This document shows positions 56,077 to 63,883 of a DNA stretch of 64,000 nt, piece by piece. The translations under genes were made by a program, and so were the position numbers. Origin of the DNA: Winogradskyella sp. (GTDB taxonomy: Bacteria; Bacteroidota; Bacteroidia; Flavobacteriales; Flavobacteriaceae); contig PBLD01000010.1 of the NCBI GenBank assembly GCA_002722255.1, positions 220,302-284,301 on the forward strand, given 5' to 3'. The notes beneath the pieces are model-generated. The model was not told where the DNA came from. It made no database searches and saw only the letters and a program-made list of their open reading frames with translations. Position 1 is the first letter of the stretch. Each line of letters opens with the position of its first letter.

Positions 56077-56558
56077 AAATTACGATTATTTTTATAGTCA
56101 AATCTCAAAAAAACACTCTAAAACAAGGCTATTTAAACTGTTTAAAGACAGTAACAACAATTAAACTAAACGTTACAGTTCCACTTAATCTGTATTACAA
56201 TATGCTTTTAAAAATGATATGTACTCTTGTTAGTACCTGGGTAATCTCATTTAATTTGAACCTGTATTTGAGTCTTGTGTTTCAGTCTTTCTTCTGCAAT
56301 CTTTTTTATGCCCTTTACCCTAAACCTAAGCCAATTCTCTCTTAAGATCGAACCGTCAATAGCATATTAGAAATTCCTGAAGGGCATTTTTTGGAAAGCT
56401 CCTTTGACAGATACATTTTAAGATCGATGTTTTCAAATTATTCAACGAACCCTTTCATAATATCAAGGGATTCAAAACTCTATATGATCTCAAATTAAAT
56501 GATATCCTATTCGTTAGCCCTTATTTTATTCATGTAGGAGTGAAAAACCCCTACGAGC
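56077..56558. other. Gap with decayed coding sequence
   Basis: No intact gene is visible on either strand. The minus strand has short open stretches broken by several TAA, TAG and TGA codons and by frame changes, for example a 39-codon piece around 56250-56370 containing ENWLRFRV, which slightly recalls mobilisation proteins. It is best read as the remains of one or two genes. Confidence 0.4.
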
Positions 56559-56870
56559 TCATTGTACGTCTAGTAATTTATAAAATCTGGAAAACGCAGC
56601 TGTGTAGCCACTTTGATCAGCTTGTCCTAAATGTGTTCCATCATCGTTAATGAATTTGAATTGGTGAGATGAATCAATGATTTTACCGCCTTGATGAATA
56701 AAAGAACCAAACATCCCATTTCAACTTTGAAAGTCAGATTTTGATTTAGAATCCCATCAAATCATTCCATAAGAATTTGGTTCGTCAAGTTCAGATTTAA
56801 TAACAATTCCAAATTCTTCATCAAGAGAGACTTTCATTCATATTTCAAAATCGTTTTTTATTTTTTTCAT
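56559..56870 (-). pseudogene. Reading frame broken by three in-frame TGA codons
   Basis: From ATG 56870 (minus) a protein-like frame of 104 codons runs to TGA 56559-56561. It is broken only by TGA, at 56838-56840, 56757-56759 and 56721-56723; no TAA or TAG occurs. The translated text is protein-like (MKVSLDEEFGIVIKSEL; NGMFGSFIHQGGKIID; FINDDGTHLGQADQ). I do not recognise the family. It may be a decayed gene in which TGG, CGA, AGA or GGA became TGA. If TGA were sense here the frame would be open. Confidence 0.5.
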
Positions 56871-56974
56871 TTTGGCGTGTATACGTATAAAGTAACTAAC
56901 CATTAGTCGAAATCGTAAACATATTGAAACCAAATGATTATTAATATTTGATTAATTTTAATCAAAAATAGAAT

Positions 56975-57712
56975 ATGTGTTTTCATACTAGCACTACGCA
57001 TAGTGTAAATAAATTAGAAAAGCATTTTAAAGTTAAAATAGTGGATCCTTCAATGGAGCCCTATTTTAATAGTCCTACCTATCATCATAATGGATTTTCT
57101 CATCCAAATATGCTTGTTATACCTCAAGAGCGTTCGGACGTTTTAGCTCCAGGTATTTGGGGTATAGTACCAAGCTATAAAACCAAGGATCAAATAAAGG
57201 AATATCATAAGGAAGCTGTGCGTTATGGAGGCGGTCTAAATGCTCGTTCAGAAAAGGCATTTGACCATTTTATTTATAAAGATGCGATTATGGACAATCG
57301 ATGCATAATACCTGTTTCTGGTTTTTTTGAACCGCATGACCATAAAGGAAGAAAATATCCTTTTTGTTTTAAAGACAAAGCAGATAAACCTCTAGCCTTA
57401 GCAGGACTTTATACTGTAATTGACACTTACATAACTTTTACCATTCTGACAAAAGAAGCGTCACCATTATTTGCTAAAATTCATAATAAGAAGAAGAGAC
57501 AGCCTTTAATCCTAGATGAAGAGTTAACTCATAATTGGTTATCGGTTGATTTAAAGGAGACAGATGTAGAAGATATCCTGCACTTTAATTTTCCAGAAGA
57601 TAAATTAGAGACTTATACTGTAAGTAAGGATTTGTTTAGTCCAAAGGTCAATAGTAATGTTGATACCATTTTAGAGAAAACTCATTATTTAGAGCTTTCT
57701 AATATTTTGTAA
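56975..57712 (+). CDS. SOS response-associated peptidase (SRAP/YedK/HMCES)
   Basis: SRAP proteins form a thiazolidine link to abasic sites in single-stranded DNA. The 245-residue protein starts with Met-Cys, whose cysteine becomes the N-terminal nucleophile after Met removal. Conserved active-site residues are visible: NARSE (about 89-93), glutamate in SGFFEP (about 119) and histidine in FAKIHNKKKRQPLI (about 170). It is full length. It stands between the decayed region and the cassette array; the start of its own promoter is not clear. Confidence 0.92.
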   Translation: MCFHTSTTHSVNKLEKHFKVKIVDPSMEPYFNSPTYHHNGFSHPNMLVIPQERSDVLAPGIWGIVPSYKTKDQIKEYHKEAVRYGGGLNARSEKAFDHFIYKDAIMDNRCIIPVSGFFEPHDHKGRKYPFCFKDKADKPLALAGLYTVIDTYITFTILTKEASPLFAKIHNKKKRQPLILDEELTHNWLSVDLKETDVEDILHFNFPEDKLETYTVSKDLFSPKVNSNVDTILEKTHYLELSNIL

Positions 57713-57851
57713 TTCAGCTTATTACAACGATTTTTTTTACCTTTTAGCCAATAAAGTAAATTCCTGATGTTTTGGGTTTTATCTTTTTAGAAAGATAATG
57801 GATATAGTTATATCTATATTCTGTTGTTGTTCGAAATTAAAACTAGCCAAT

Positions 57852-58340
57852 ATGAAAAATTTAATATTTAGTTTGAAAATAATGGTCATTTTGTCTTGTA
57901 TTCTCATTGGGTGTGAAAATGACAAAAAAACAGAAGTAGTGACGAAAACTTCGGATTCTGTACTAACAGCCATGATAATAGAACAAGTTGATAGTCTTTA
58001 TTCCGTTTATGAAAGATTTGATTACGATTGGATTGAATTTTACGCTGACAACTATACAGCTATTTATCCTGATTCACCTATTCGACATTTGACTAAAGAT
58101 TCATTAATAGCACAATGGAAACAAATTTACGCTAAATATGACGTAAAACTCATCCATCGTGGAAGACCAACCATTATACCATCGGAAGATATGGCAATTT
58201 CTTATAATACTTTCAACGAAATATTCATCAATAAAGAAAATTCTGATACCATTAAAAATGTTGGAACCTATATTATTAATTGGAAAAGACAATCAGATGA
58301 TTCATGGAAAATAGTATTTGAAACTTTACAAAATCATTAA
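57852..58340 (+). CDS. NTF2-like (DUF4440/SnoaL-type) lipoprotein
   Basis: ATG 57852 gives a lipoprotein signal (lipobox LIGC, cysteine about 21) and 162 residues. The mature part looks like an NTF2-like fold: helices with DSLYSVYERFDYDWIEFYADNYTAIYP, then the beta sheet end INWKRQSDDSWKIVFETLQ. Members are often small-molecule-binding or orphan domains; no catalytic residues can be named. It is the first gene of the cassette array, and the repeat at 58346 follows 6 nt after the stop. Confidence 0.72.
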   Translation: MKNLIFSLKIMVILSCILIGCENDKKTEVVTKTSDSVLTAMIIEQVDSLYSVYERFDYDWIEFYADNYTAIYPDSPIRHLTKDSLIAQWKQIYAKYDVKLIHRGRPTIIPSEDMAISYNTFNEIFINKENSDTIKNVGTYIINWKRQSDDSWKIVFETLQNH

Positions 58341-58345
58341 AAACT

Positions 58346-58476
58346 GAACACAATAATAACCGCAATTACGGTGGATTTGACTATGTACGAGTACACCCGA
58401 CATTAATAGCGTCAATGATAAATCGAAAATTAACGCATATTAACCCGTAACAGACGATTATGTGAAATAGTTGTAT
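58346..58476 (+). repeat. attC-like repeat 1
   Basis: The unit runs from GAACACAATAA to GTTGTAT and is imperfectly palindromic at its ends (CACAATAAT against ATTATGTG). It contains TAACCGCAATTACGG followed by tGGATTtGACTA (58357-58383), which matches 25 of 27 bases of the bottom strand of repeat 6 (63005-63031). The putative cassette joint is G/TT at 58470/58471. Confidence 0.6.
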
Positions 58477-58496
58477 GTAATAAAAACCAACCAGAT

Positions 58497-58796
58497 ATGA
58501 TATTTTACACAGGAAGAGGAATGATGGTTTTAGCACTTATAGGAATACCTTACGCCATATTAAGTGTTTTAAACCTAAATGTTTCAGATGAAAGCGCGAT
58601 GGCATATTCAGCTTTTATCGGAGCACCATTTATTTACTTTATTGGGAGTTACTGGAACAAACCAAAAATTGGTGTTGATGAGAAAACAAATGAACAGTTT
58701 TGGTATAAGCCAAATCACTCATTATTTTGGATACCAATGCAGTATTGGTCGATAATTTGGGTTATTATAGGGATAATAATTCTGATTGCATCATAA
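58497..58796 (+). CDS. Small membrane protein, cassette gene
   Basis: The 99-residue protein has three membrane segments (about 8-26, 36-52, 78-98) and a short soluble loop with NKPKIGVDEKTNEQFWYKPN. I do not recognise the family. It shares a cassette with the next gene, 12 nt downstream. The left edge TTGTATG (58471) is almost complementary to CGTACAA (59326) after that gene, as expected for one cassette. Confidence 0.65.
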   Translation: MIFYTGRGMMVLALIGIPYAILSVLNLNVSDESAMAYSAFIGAPFIYFIGSYWNKPKIGVDEKTNEQFWYKPNHSLFWIPMQYWSIIWVIIGIIILIAS

Positions 58797-58808
58797 AAAG
58801 TTACGGTT

Positions 58809-59318
58809 ATGACTAATAAGGAATTGAAAACCACAGCATTTGCATTGGGAATTATGGGTTTACTTGCTAATCTTGGTTCAGCTCTTGCATTAAATAAATG
58901 GTATCCAATAGTACTCTTAATTAGTATTGGAACTATAATTTTTGGATTTTTCGTCCCTAGCAAAGACCCGAAGAAAAAAAGAAGAATTTCAAACGAAGAA
59001 CTTAAAAAGCTACCGTATAAAATTGACAAGTTCATTCCTGAGAATAAACCTCATAATTCATTTGATTTTGTGTGCGCTTGGACAAAGACACAATTTTCTG
59101 GTCTACCTGTTACCTATCAAGATTACAAAGAAGACAGTAAAGATGATTATTGTACTTATCAACCCATTGGGCAAATTTGTCCAAATTGTGGTAGTGTATC
59201 ATATGAAACAGCAAAAGAATCTGGAATGGCATTTAGTGATTGGGATGGATACGAAAGCATAAAATGTAATTCTTGTAATAATGACGATATAGAACCTATT
59301 ATAATTTTAAACTGCTGA
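58809..59318 (+). CDS. Membrane protein with zinc-ribbon-like tail, cassette gene
   Basis: The 169-residue product has two membrane segments (about 8-26, 31-48), a basic stretch (PKKKRRISNEELKKL) and a soluble end with two CxxC pairs: CPNC (about 124-127) and CNSC (about 153-156), likely one zinc site. The function is unknown. The stop is TGA; the frame goes on for only nine codons after it. Confidence 0.65.
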   Translation: MTNKELKTTAFALGIMGLLANLGSALALNKWYPIVLLISIGTIIFGFFVPSKDPKKKRRISNEELKKLPYKIDKFIPENKPHNSFDFVCAWTKTQFSGLPVTYQDYKEDSKDDYCTYQPIGQICPNCGSVSYETAKESGMAFSDWDGYESIKCNSCNNDDIEPIIILNC

Positions 59319-59326
59319 ATTAATGC

Positions 59327-59457
59327 GTACAAAAATGACTATAAGTAATTGTTTGATCTCGCCTACTTCTGAAAATCCTCGCGGATTTTCAGTTTGGTGT
59401 GTACTTTCAAAGTTAAGTACTAAACCACGCAACTACTAAAAGCCTAAACCGTTGTAC
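59327..59457 (+). repeat. attC-like repeat 2
   Basis: The unit starts GTACAAA and ends GTTGTAC. It contains a perfect 10-bp hairpin with a 4-nt loop (CTGAAAATCC, 59369-59378, and GGATTTTCAG, 59383-59392). Most of its length is clearly homologous to repeat 5 (62065-62196), for example CGGATTTTCA followed by TTTGG and GTGTACTT. Putative joint G/TT is at 59451/59452. Confidence 0.65.
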
Positions 59458-59476
59458 ATAATAAAACCAATCTGTA

Positions 59477-60523
59477 ATGAAAACTCTATTTAGTTTCATA
59501 CTTACCTTTTACTCTTTTATTGGCTTTTCTCAAACGTCTCAAGAAATAGTAAATATCAGTAACGAATTTTTATTGACTTTAAGCGAAGACGAAAAAAAAG
59601 AAGTATTACGAGATTTCAATGATTCATTGAGAACTAAATGGACAAATCTACCAATAGGATTAGCAAAACGGCCTGGTAAGAAATTTGGTGATTTATCAGA
59701 TGAGGCAAAAATTAAATTTCATGAGGTTTTAACAACTATTTTTAGTTCACAAGGCTATTTAAAAACAACTAGTATTATGCAACTTGACGATATGTTGAAC
59801 GCAAGAGTTGATGAAGCAATCGAAAAAAACCTAATTAAAAAAGAAAATATTCCAAAAATTAAAGCATTAGACTGGGACTACAACAATTATTTTATATCTA
59901 TTTGGGGAAATCCAAACTTACAAATCCCTTGGAGTATAAAGTTTGAAGGACACCATCTTTCAATTAATCTCACTATCATAAAAGAAAAGATTTCCTTTAC
60001 ACCTATGTTCGTAGGCGCTGATCCAGCATTAATACCATCAACAAAGCATGTTGGTTTAAGAGTTTTAAGCAAAGAAGAAGATTACGGAATTAAGCTTATA
60101 AACTCATTTGATGAATCTCAACAAAAGATTGCAACATTGAGTCAAGAAGTTCCAAAAGACATAATCACTAACCCTTCAAATAATCAAAGAATTACAGAAT
60201 ATCAAGGCATCAAAGCCAATGCACTAACTAAAGATCAGAAGAAAATTTTAATGCTACTCATTAAGGAATTTATAAATAATCTTGAGTATGAAAAATCTAA
60301 TAAATATTTATTAGAAATTGAGGAAAAGGGATTAGACGAGATTTACTTTGCATGGATAGGAAGTTATAAAAAAAGAGAGCCAAATTACTATATCATTAAT
60401 GGTCCTAATTTCATAATTGAATATGATAATACAGGAAACCACATACATTCTATTTGGAGGGAAAAAGACAATGATTTCGGTGAAGACCTTTTAAGAACAC
60501 ATCATATTAATCATAAACATTAA
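59477..60523 (+). CDS. DUF3500 family exported protein, cassette gene
   Basis: The 348-residue protein has a signal peptide (about 1-18, before QTSQEIV). It shows the DUF3500 pattern: TKWTNLPIG (about 52-60), SSQGYLKT, YFISIWGNP, KFEGHHLSINLT (about 156-167), PMFVGADPALIP and, at the end, YYIINGPNFIIEYD then HIHSIWREKDNDFGEDLL. The family role is unknown. It is framed by a perfect 10-bp inverted pair, GTTGTACATA (59451) and TATGTACAAC (60525). Confidence 0.85.
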   Translation: MKTLFSFILTFYSFIGFSQTSQEIVNISNEFLLTLSEDEKKEVLRDFNDSLRTKWTNLPIGLAKRPGKKFGDLSDEAKIKFHEVLTTIFSSQGYLKTTSIMQLDDMLNARVDEAIEKNLIKKENIPKIKALDWDYNNYFISIWGNPNLQIPWSIKFEGHHLSINLTIIKEKISFTPMFVGADPALIPSTKHVGLRVLSKEEDYGIKLINSFDESQQKIATLSQEVPKDIITNPSNNQRITEYQGIKANALTKDQKKILMLLIKEFINNLEYEKSNKYLLEIEEKGLDEIYFAWIGSYKKREPNYYIINGPNFIIEYDNTGNHIHSIWREKDNDFGEDLLRTHHINHKH

Positions 60524-60524
60524 C

Positions 60525-60659
60525 TATGTACAACAACGGCTATAATCAATTGGGGCTTAGTTGTCCAAACAAAAATATAAACATTAAACAAAGGTCGGTG
60601 CTTAACTGAAAAGTATAGGAGTAAAATCTTCAACTACGCATAGCCAAGACCGTTAGGCA
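60525..60659 (+). repeat. attC-like repeat 3
   Basis: The unit starts TATGTACAAC and ends GTTAGGCA. Its arms AACGG--CTAT (from 60534) and ATAG--CCGTT (to about 60654) form an imperfect stem. GTTAGGC fits the GTTRRRY consensus of integron R' sites. Putative joint is 60652/60653. Confidence 0.65.
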
Positions 60660-60682
60660 AAATTTTCAAAAAAACGATAATT

Positions 60683-61360
60683 ATGGCATTAAAAGTAATT
60701 GGAGCAGGATTTGGAAGAACAGGAACAAAGTCTCTTCAAATTGCTCTAGAAAAATTAGGGTTTGACAATTGTTATCATATGGAAGCGTTGTTTAGAAATC
60801 CTAGTGATGTAACTCATTGGGAAAATGCTTACTTAGAAAAAGAAACCGACTGGAATTCATTATTTAAAAATTATAAATCTGCTGTAGATTTCCCGAGTTC
60901 AATGTACTATAAAGAATTGGCGGATTTCTATCCAGATTCAAAGATAATATTAACTATTAGAGATCCAGAGAAATGGTACAAAAGCGCCTATTCTACTATT
61001 TTTAGTTTTGATCCTGGTCCTAAAATAAAATTAAAGATGCTTTTTTCAATGCTTTTCTCATCAAAAGCAAGAAACCTTTTTAAAGTAATTAAATTGAACG
61101 AAAAATCTATATGGGGAAAATACTTTGAAGGAAAATTTGAGGATAAAAATTATACTATTCAGAAATTTAAAGATCATATAGAAGAAGTGAAAAAATCGAT
61201 TCCTAAAGAGAGGTTGTTAATTTTTCAACCAAGTGACGGTTGGGGTCCACTTTGCAAATTTCTAGAAGTCGAAATACCTTCTGACCCTTTTCCAAATTCG
61301 AACAAAAGAGAAAATTTTAATCTGTGGGCGAGAGGTATTGTCAGTGATGTATTAAAATAA
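60683..61360 (+). CDS. Sulfotransferase family protein, cassette gene
   Basis: The 225-residue protein begins VIGAGFGRTGTKSLQIALEKLG; GFGRTGTKSL (about 8-17) is the PAPS 5'-phosphosulfate loop of the Sulfotransfer_4-like group. IILTIRDPEKWYKS (about 89-102) corresponds to the 3'-phosphate-binding motif, with arginine and serine in place. The end LLIFQPSDGWGPLCKFLEVEIPSDPFP is also typical. The substrate is unknown. It is framed by a perfect 13-bp inverted pair (60652-60664 and 61359-61371). Confidence 0.88.
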   Translation: MALKVIGAGFGRTGTKSLQIALEKLGFDNCYHMEALFRNPSDVTHWENAYLEKETDWNSLFKNYKSAVDFPSSMYYKELADFYPDSKIILTIRDPEKWYKSAYSTIFSFDPGPKIKLKMLFSMLFSSKARNLFKVIKLNEKSIWGKYFEGKFEDKNYTIQKFKDHIEEVKKSIPKERLLIFQPSDGWGPLCKFLEVEIPSDPFPNSNKRENFNLWARGIVSDVLK

Positions 61361-61448
61361 TTTTGCCTAACAACATAAAAAAAATGCTAGCTTTAGCTAA
61401 ACCAAAACTAGTAAACGAGAACCATTCTTTATACATAAACGGAGGCAA
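61359..61448 (+). repeat. attC-like repeat 4
   Basis: The unit begins AATTTTGCCTAAC, the exact reverse complement of GTTAGGCAAAATT at 60652. Inner arms ATAAA..ATG and CATTCTTTAT pair imperfectly. The right end is degenerate (GGAGGCAA instead of GTTGGCAA), so the joint near 61441 is uncertain. Confidence 0.55.
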
Positions 61449-61480
61449 CAATATAGACTAACCAATCAAAACTCAAGAAT

Positions 61481-62053
61481 ATGGAGCGTAAAGATTTCTT
61501 AAAAAAGTCAGCAATCGGAATTGGAGCATTGTCATTTATATCTATGATTAATGCTTGTAAATCCGAATCAAAGCAGGAGGTTATTAACGAATCTTCAAAA
61601 TCAGAAGTTACAGAATTACAAAAACCCAAAATTGTTAAAGAGAACGAGGGAAACAAATTGAATGTTCTGGGAGATAATCAAAACATCAAATTGAGCGGTG
61701 CAGACACTAATGGACAGTACACTTTAATTGAGCAAAATAATGAACCAGGGGTCGGAATTCCGACTCATGTTCATGAAAATGAGGATGAAGTTTTTCAAGT
61801 ATTGTCTGGTCAAGTAGAAATGATCATTGGTAATCAAATCAAAACTTTACAAGCTGGTGACTTGATTTTCTGCCCTAAAGGAGTTCCTCATTCATGGAAA
61901 GTTATCGGAGAAGAAAAAGCCCGAGCCATGTTGAGTATTTTTCCCGCTGGTTTAGAAGGTATGTTTAAGGAATTAGCGGAATTACCTGCAGGACCACCTG
62001 ACATGGAAAAAGTTACAGCTATTTGCGGAAAGTATAATTTAAAATTCGTTTAA
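61481..62053 (+). CDS. Cupin-domain exported protein, cassette gene
   Basis: The 190-residue protein starts MERKDFLKKSAIGIGALSF, a short signal (Tat-like RKDFLKK) with a possible lipobox at INAC (about 26). A single cupin_2 barrel follows (about 70-170) with both metal motifs: GIPTHVHENEDEVFQVLSG (about 94-112, two histidines and a glutamate) and GDLIFCPKGVPHSWKV (about 124-139). It could bind a metal and act as a dioxygenase, isomerase or sugar-binding protein; that cannot be decided. It stands alone between two repeats. Confidence 0.82.
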   Translation: MERKDFLKKSAIGIGALSFISMINACKSESKQEVINESSKSEVTELQKPKIVKENEGNKLNVLGDNQNIKLSGADTNGQYTLIEQNNEPGVGIPTHVHENEDEVFQVLSGQVEMIIGNQIKTLQAGDLIFCPKGVPHSWKVIGEEKARAMLSIFPAGLEGMFKELAELPAGPPDMEKVTAICGKYNLKFV

Positions 62054-62064
62054 ATAAAATTCAG

Positions 62065-62196
62065 TTGCCAACAAAAGCTAAAAGTAATTGCTTGTTCTCT
62101 GCAAATTCTATAAATCCTCACGGATTTTCATTTTGGCGTGTACTTGAAAAGCTAAGTGCTAAGGCACATAACAAATCATATTCGAGACCGTTGGAC
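62065..62196 (+). repeat. attC-like repeat 5
   Basis: The unit starts TTGCCAAC and ends GTTGGAC. It is homologous along most of its length to repeat 2, including AAGTAATTG, AAATCCTC, CGGATTTTCA and GTGTACTT. GTTGGAC fits GTTRRRY. Putative joint 62190/62191. Confidence 0.65.
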
Positions 62197-62220
62197 TTCA
62201 TTATGACCAATCAATAACCA

Positions 62221-62958
62221 ATGATAAAATTCTTTAGGAAAATTCGGCAAAAACTAATCACTGAAAATAAATTCAGCAAATATCTGCTTTATGCAATTGG
62301 GGAAATTGTGCTTGTAGTTATTGGAATCTTAATTGCGCTGCAAATCAACAATAAAAATCAAGAAAAAATAAATAGAAAGTATGAGTTAACAATGTTGAAT
62401 GAAATTAAAGATGCTATGGAAAAAGACATCAAAAATATGGAAGGAGGATTAAAGAATATTGAGGAGCTAAAACAAAGCGTTATCAAATTAGCTTTAGTTC
62501 GAAACGAACCTAATTATCCAAAAGACTCATTGGATTATCATTTCACTGAGGTAAGAAGAGGTGGTATAGCTGTTGCTATAAACTATAGTCCATATGAATC
62601 TTTAAAGTCTACAGGTCTAGATAAAATATCGAATACGAAACTTAGAAATAGTATCACCAATTTATATGAGGTAAAATTAAAAGCTGTTGAATTTTGGGTG
62701 AATGAATTTATCAGGAGACAATTGTACAAGAAAGGTGATTTGGTATCAACAACTTTTGAAAAAGAAGTAAAATCTGATTCAATAAATGGTATAAATGTTA
62801 ATTACCTTATCAATCAAGAGGTAATGCTTAAAGATGAGTTTGATGATTTTCTTATCCTTTCAGGAGGGTTTATCCCAATTGCTAAAAGAAATTTAAGTTA
62901 TGCGATAGAAGATATGAAATCTCAACTAAAAGAAATTGAGCTAGAAATAAATAAATAA
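62221..62958 (+). CDS. DUF6090 family protein, cassette gene
   Basis: The 245-residue protein shows the classic DUF6090 start: MIKFFRKIRQKLITENKFSKYLLYAIGEIVLVVIGILIALQINN, with one membrane segment (about 25-43). A coiled coil and a helical soluble domain follow. Function is unknown. It is more typical of the family than the core relative at 24673-25320, so they are not recent duplicates. It is framed by TTGGACTT (62191) and AAGCACAA (62962), 6 of 8 complementary. Confidence 0.85.
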   Translation: MIKFFRKIRQKLITENKFSKYLLYAIGEIVLVVIGILIALQINNKNQEKINRKYELTMLNEIKDAMEKDIKNMEGGLKNIEELKQSVIKLALVRNEPNYPKDSLDYHFTEVRRGGIAVAINYSPYESLKSTGLDKISNTKLRNSITNLYEVKLKAVEFWVNEFIRRQLYKKGDLVSTTFEKEVKSDSINGINVNYLINQEVMLKDEFDDFLILSGGFIPIAKRNLSYAIEDMKSQLKEIELEINK

Positions 62959-62960
62959 CG

Positions 62961-63044
62961 AAAGCACAACAATATATAATCACAATTCCGAGTGGATTTA
63001 GGCGTAGTCGAATCCGCCGTAATTGCGGTTATAAATTGTTGTAT
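62961..63044 (+). repeat. attC-like repeat 6, long imperfect hairpin
   Basis: Arms 62967-62998 and 63011-63041 pair at about 25 of 31 positions with one extra base on the left arm and a 12-nt loop, running from CAAC to GTTG. A long hairpin with an unpaired base is the known shape of folded attC sites. It shares 25 of 27 bases with repeat 1. Putative joint 63038/63039. It can also act as a terminator, since a T-run follows. Confidence 0.7.
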
Positions 63045-63061
63045 AATTTTTTTTATTAAGA

Positions 63062-63826
63062 CTATCTGTTGTAAGGTGCTATGGCTGTTATCCAACCATC
63101 TATTTCTATTTTAATATCAGATAAATGTTCTTTTGTATTCAGGTCGAATCTTCTAAAATGATTGTTACTCACAACTACAAAATTATTGTCTACAATCGCT
63201 AAGGTATACGGATTTGGTATATCAGTTTCTAAAATAAATTCATTCTGTCCTGTTGTTTCGTTTATCTTAATAATTGGGTCAATTGCTCCATTATAGACAT
63301 AATATTTGTTTGAGTTATAAATGGCCAAGTCTGTGATGCCAGAGTCTTCTACGGGAATTGAATTAACAAGAGTTCCAGTTTTTGTTATTTCTACAATTTG
63401 TCCGTAAGTAGAGTAGTAGATATGGTCGCCATGTATAGCGATTCCTTCAGTTCTTATATTCTCGATTATTGAAATTACATTTCCTGTGTCAGGATTAATC
63501 TCATAAATCGGATTATAAGTAATTATTCCATTATTGTTATTTGAACTTGCACCTCCTAACCATAAAGAAGTTCCGTCAAAATCTAATGCATGAGGTGAGC
63601 CTTCAGGTTCAGGTAAGGGTAAAATTTTTTCAATAGTTGATTCAGTTTCATTGTATAGATATATTCCAGGATTGCCATAGGATGGATGTACAAGAATCCA
63701 CCATTTTAAAATATTATTTTCAGAAGTAGAACCTTCTTCTAAAGTGAAATCTACAGTTTCATTATTGCAAGATAAAAATGTGACTAAAAAAAATGTCAGA
63801 AATAGAATGGACTTAGATGTTTTCAT
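63062..63826 (-). CDS. Beta-propeller-like lipoprotein, reverse-oriented cassette gene
   Basis: ATG 63826 gives a lipoprotein signal (MKTSKSILFLTFFLVTFLSC, cysteine about 20). The 254-residue protein has repeated four-strand units such as GIYLYNETESTIEKILPLP, ALDFDGTSLWLGGASS, GIAIHGDHIYYSTYGQIVEIT and TLAIVDNNFVVVSNNHF, as in NHL/YncE-type propellers. Its function is unknown. It is the only gene of the array on the minus strand. TTGTATAATT (63039) and AATTATACCA (63853) flank it, complementary at 9 of 10 bases. Confidence 0.75.
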   Translation of the reverse strand: MKTSKSILFLTFFLVTFLSCNNETVDFTLEEGSTSENNILKWWILVHPSYGNPGIYLYNETESTIEKILPLPEPEGSPHALDFDGTSLWLGGASSNNNNGIITYNPIYEINPDTGNVISIIENIRTEGIAIHGDHIYYSTYGQIVEITKTGTLVNSIPVEDSGITDLAIYNSNKYYVYNGAIDPIIKINETTGQNEFILETDIPNPYTLAIVDNNFVVVSNNHFRRFDLNTKEHLSDIKIEIDGWITAIAPYNR

Positions 63827-63883
63827 GAATTGGTTTTCGAAAATCATTCAATAATTATACCATAAGGCATTTAATTGGGTAAA

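Noticed and set aside
56077..56558. A mobilisation (MobC-like) gene on the minus strand
   Set aside because: Only a 39-codon piece recalls such proteins, and stops and frame changes surround it, so it is reported only as decayed sequence.
57713..57851. A further attC-like repeat between the SRAP and NTF2-like genes
   Set aside because: TTACAAC (57722) and GTTGTTC (57826) are present, but no convincing palindrome joins them and no matching edge lies before the SRAP gene.
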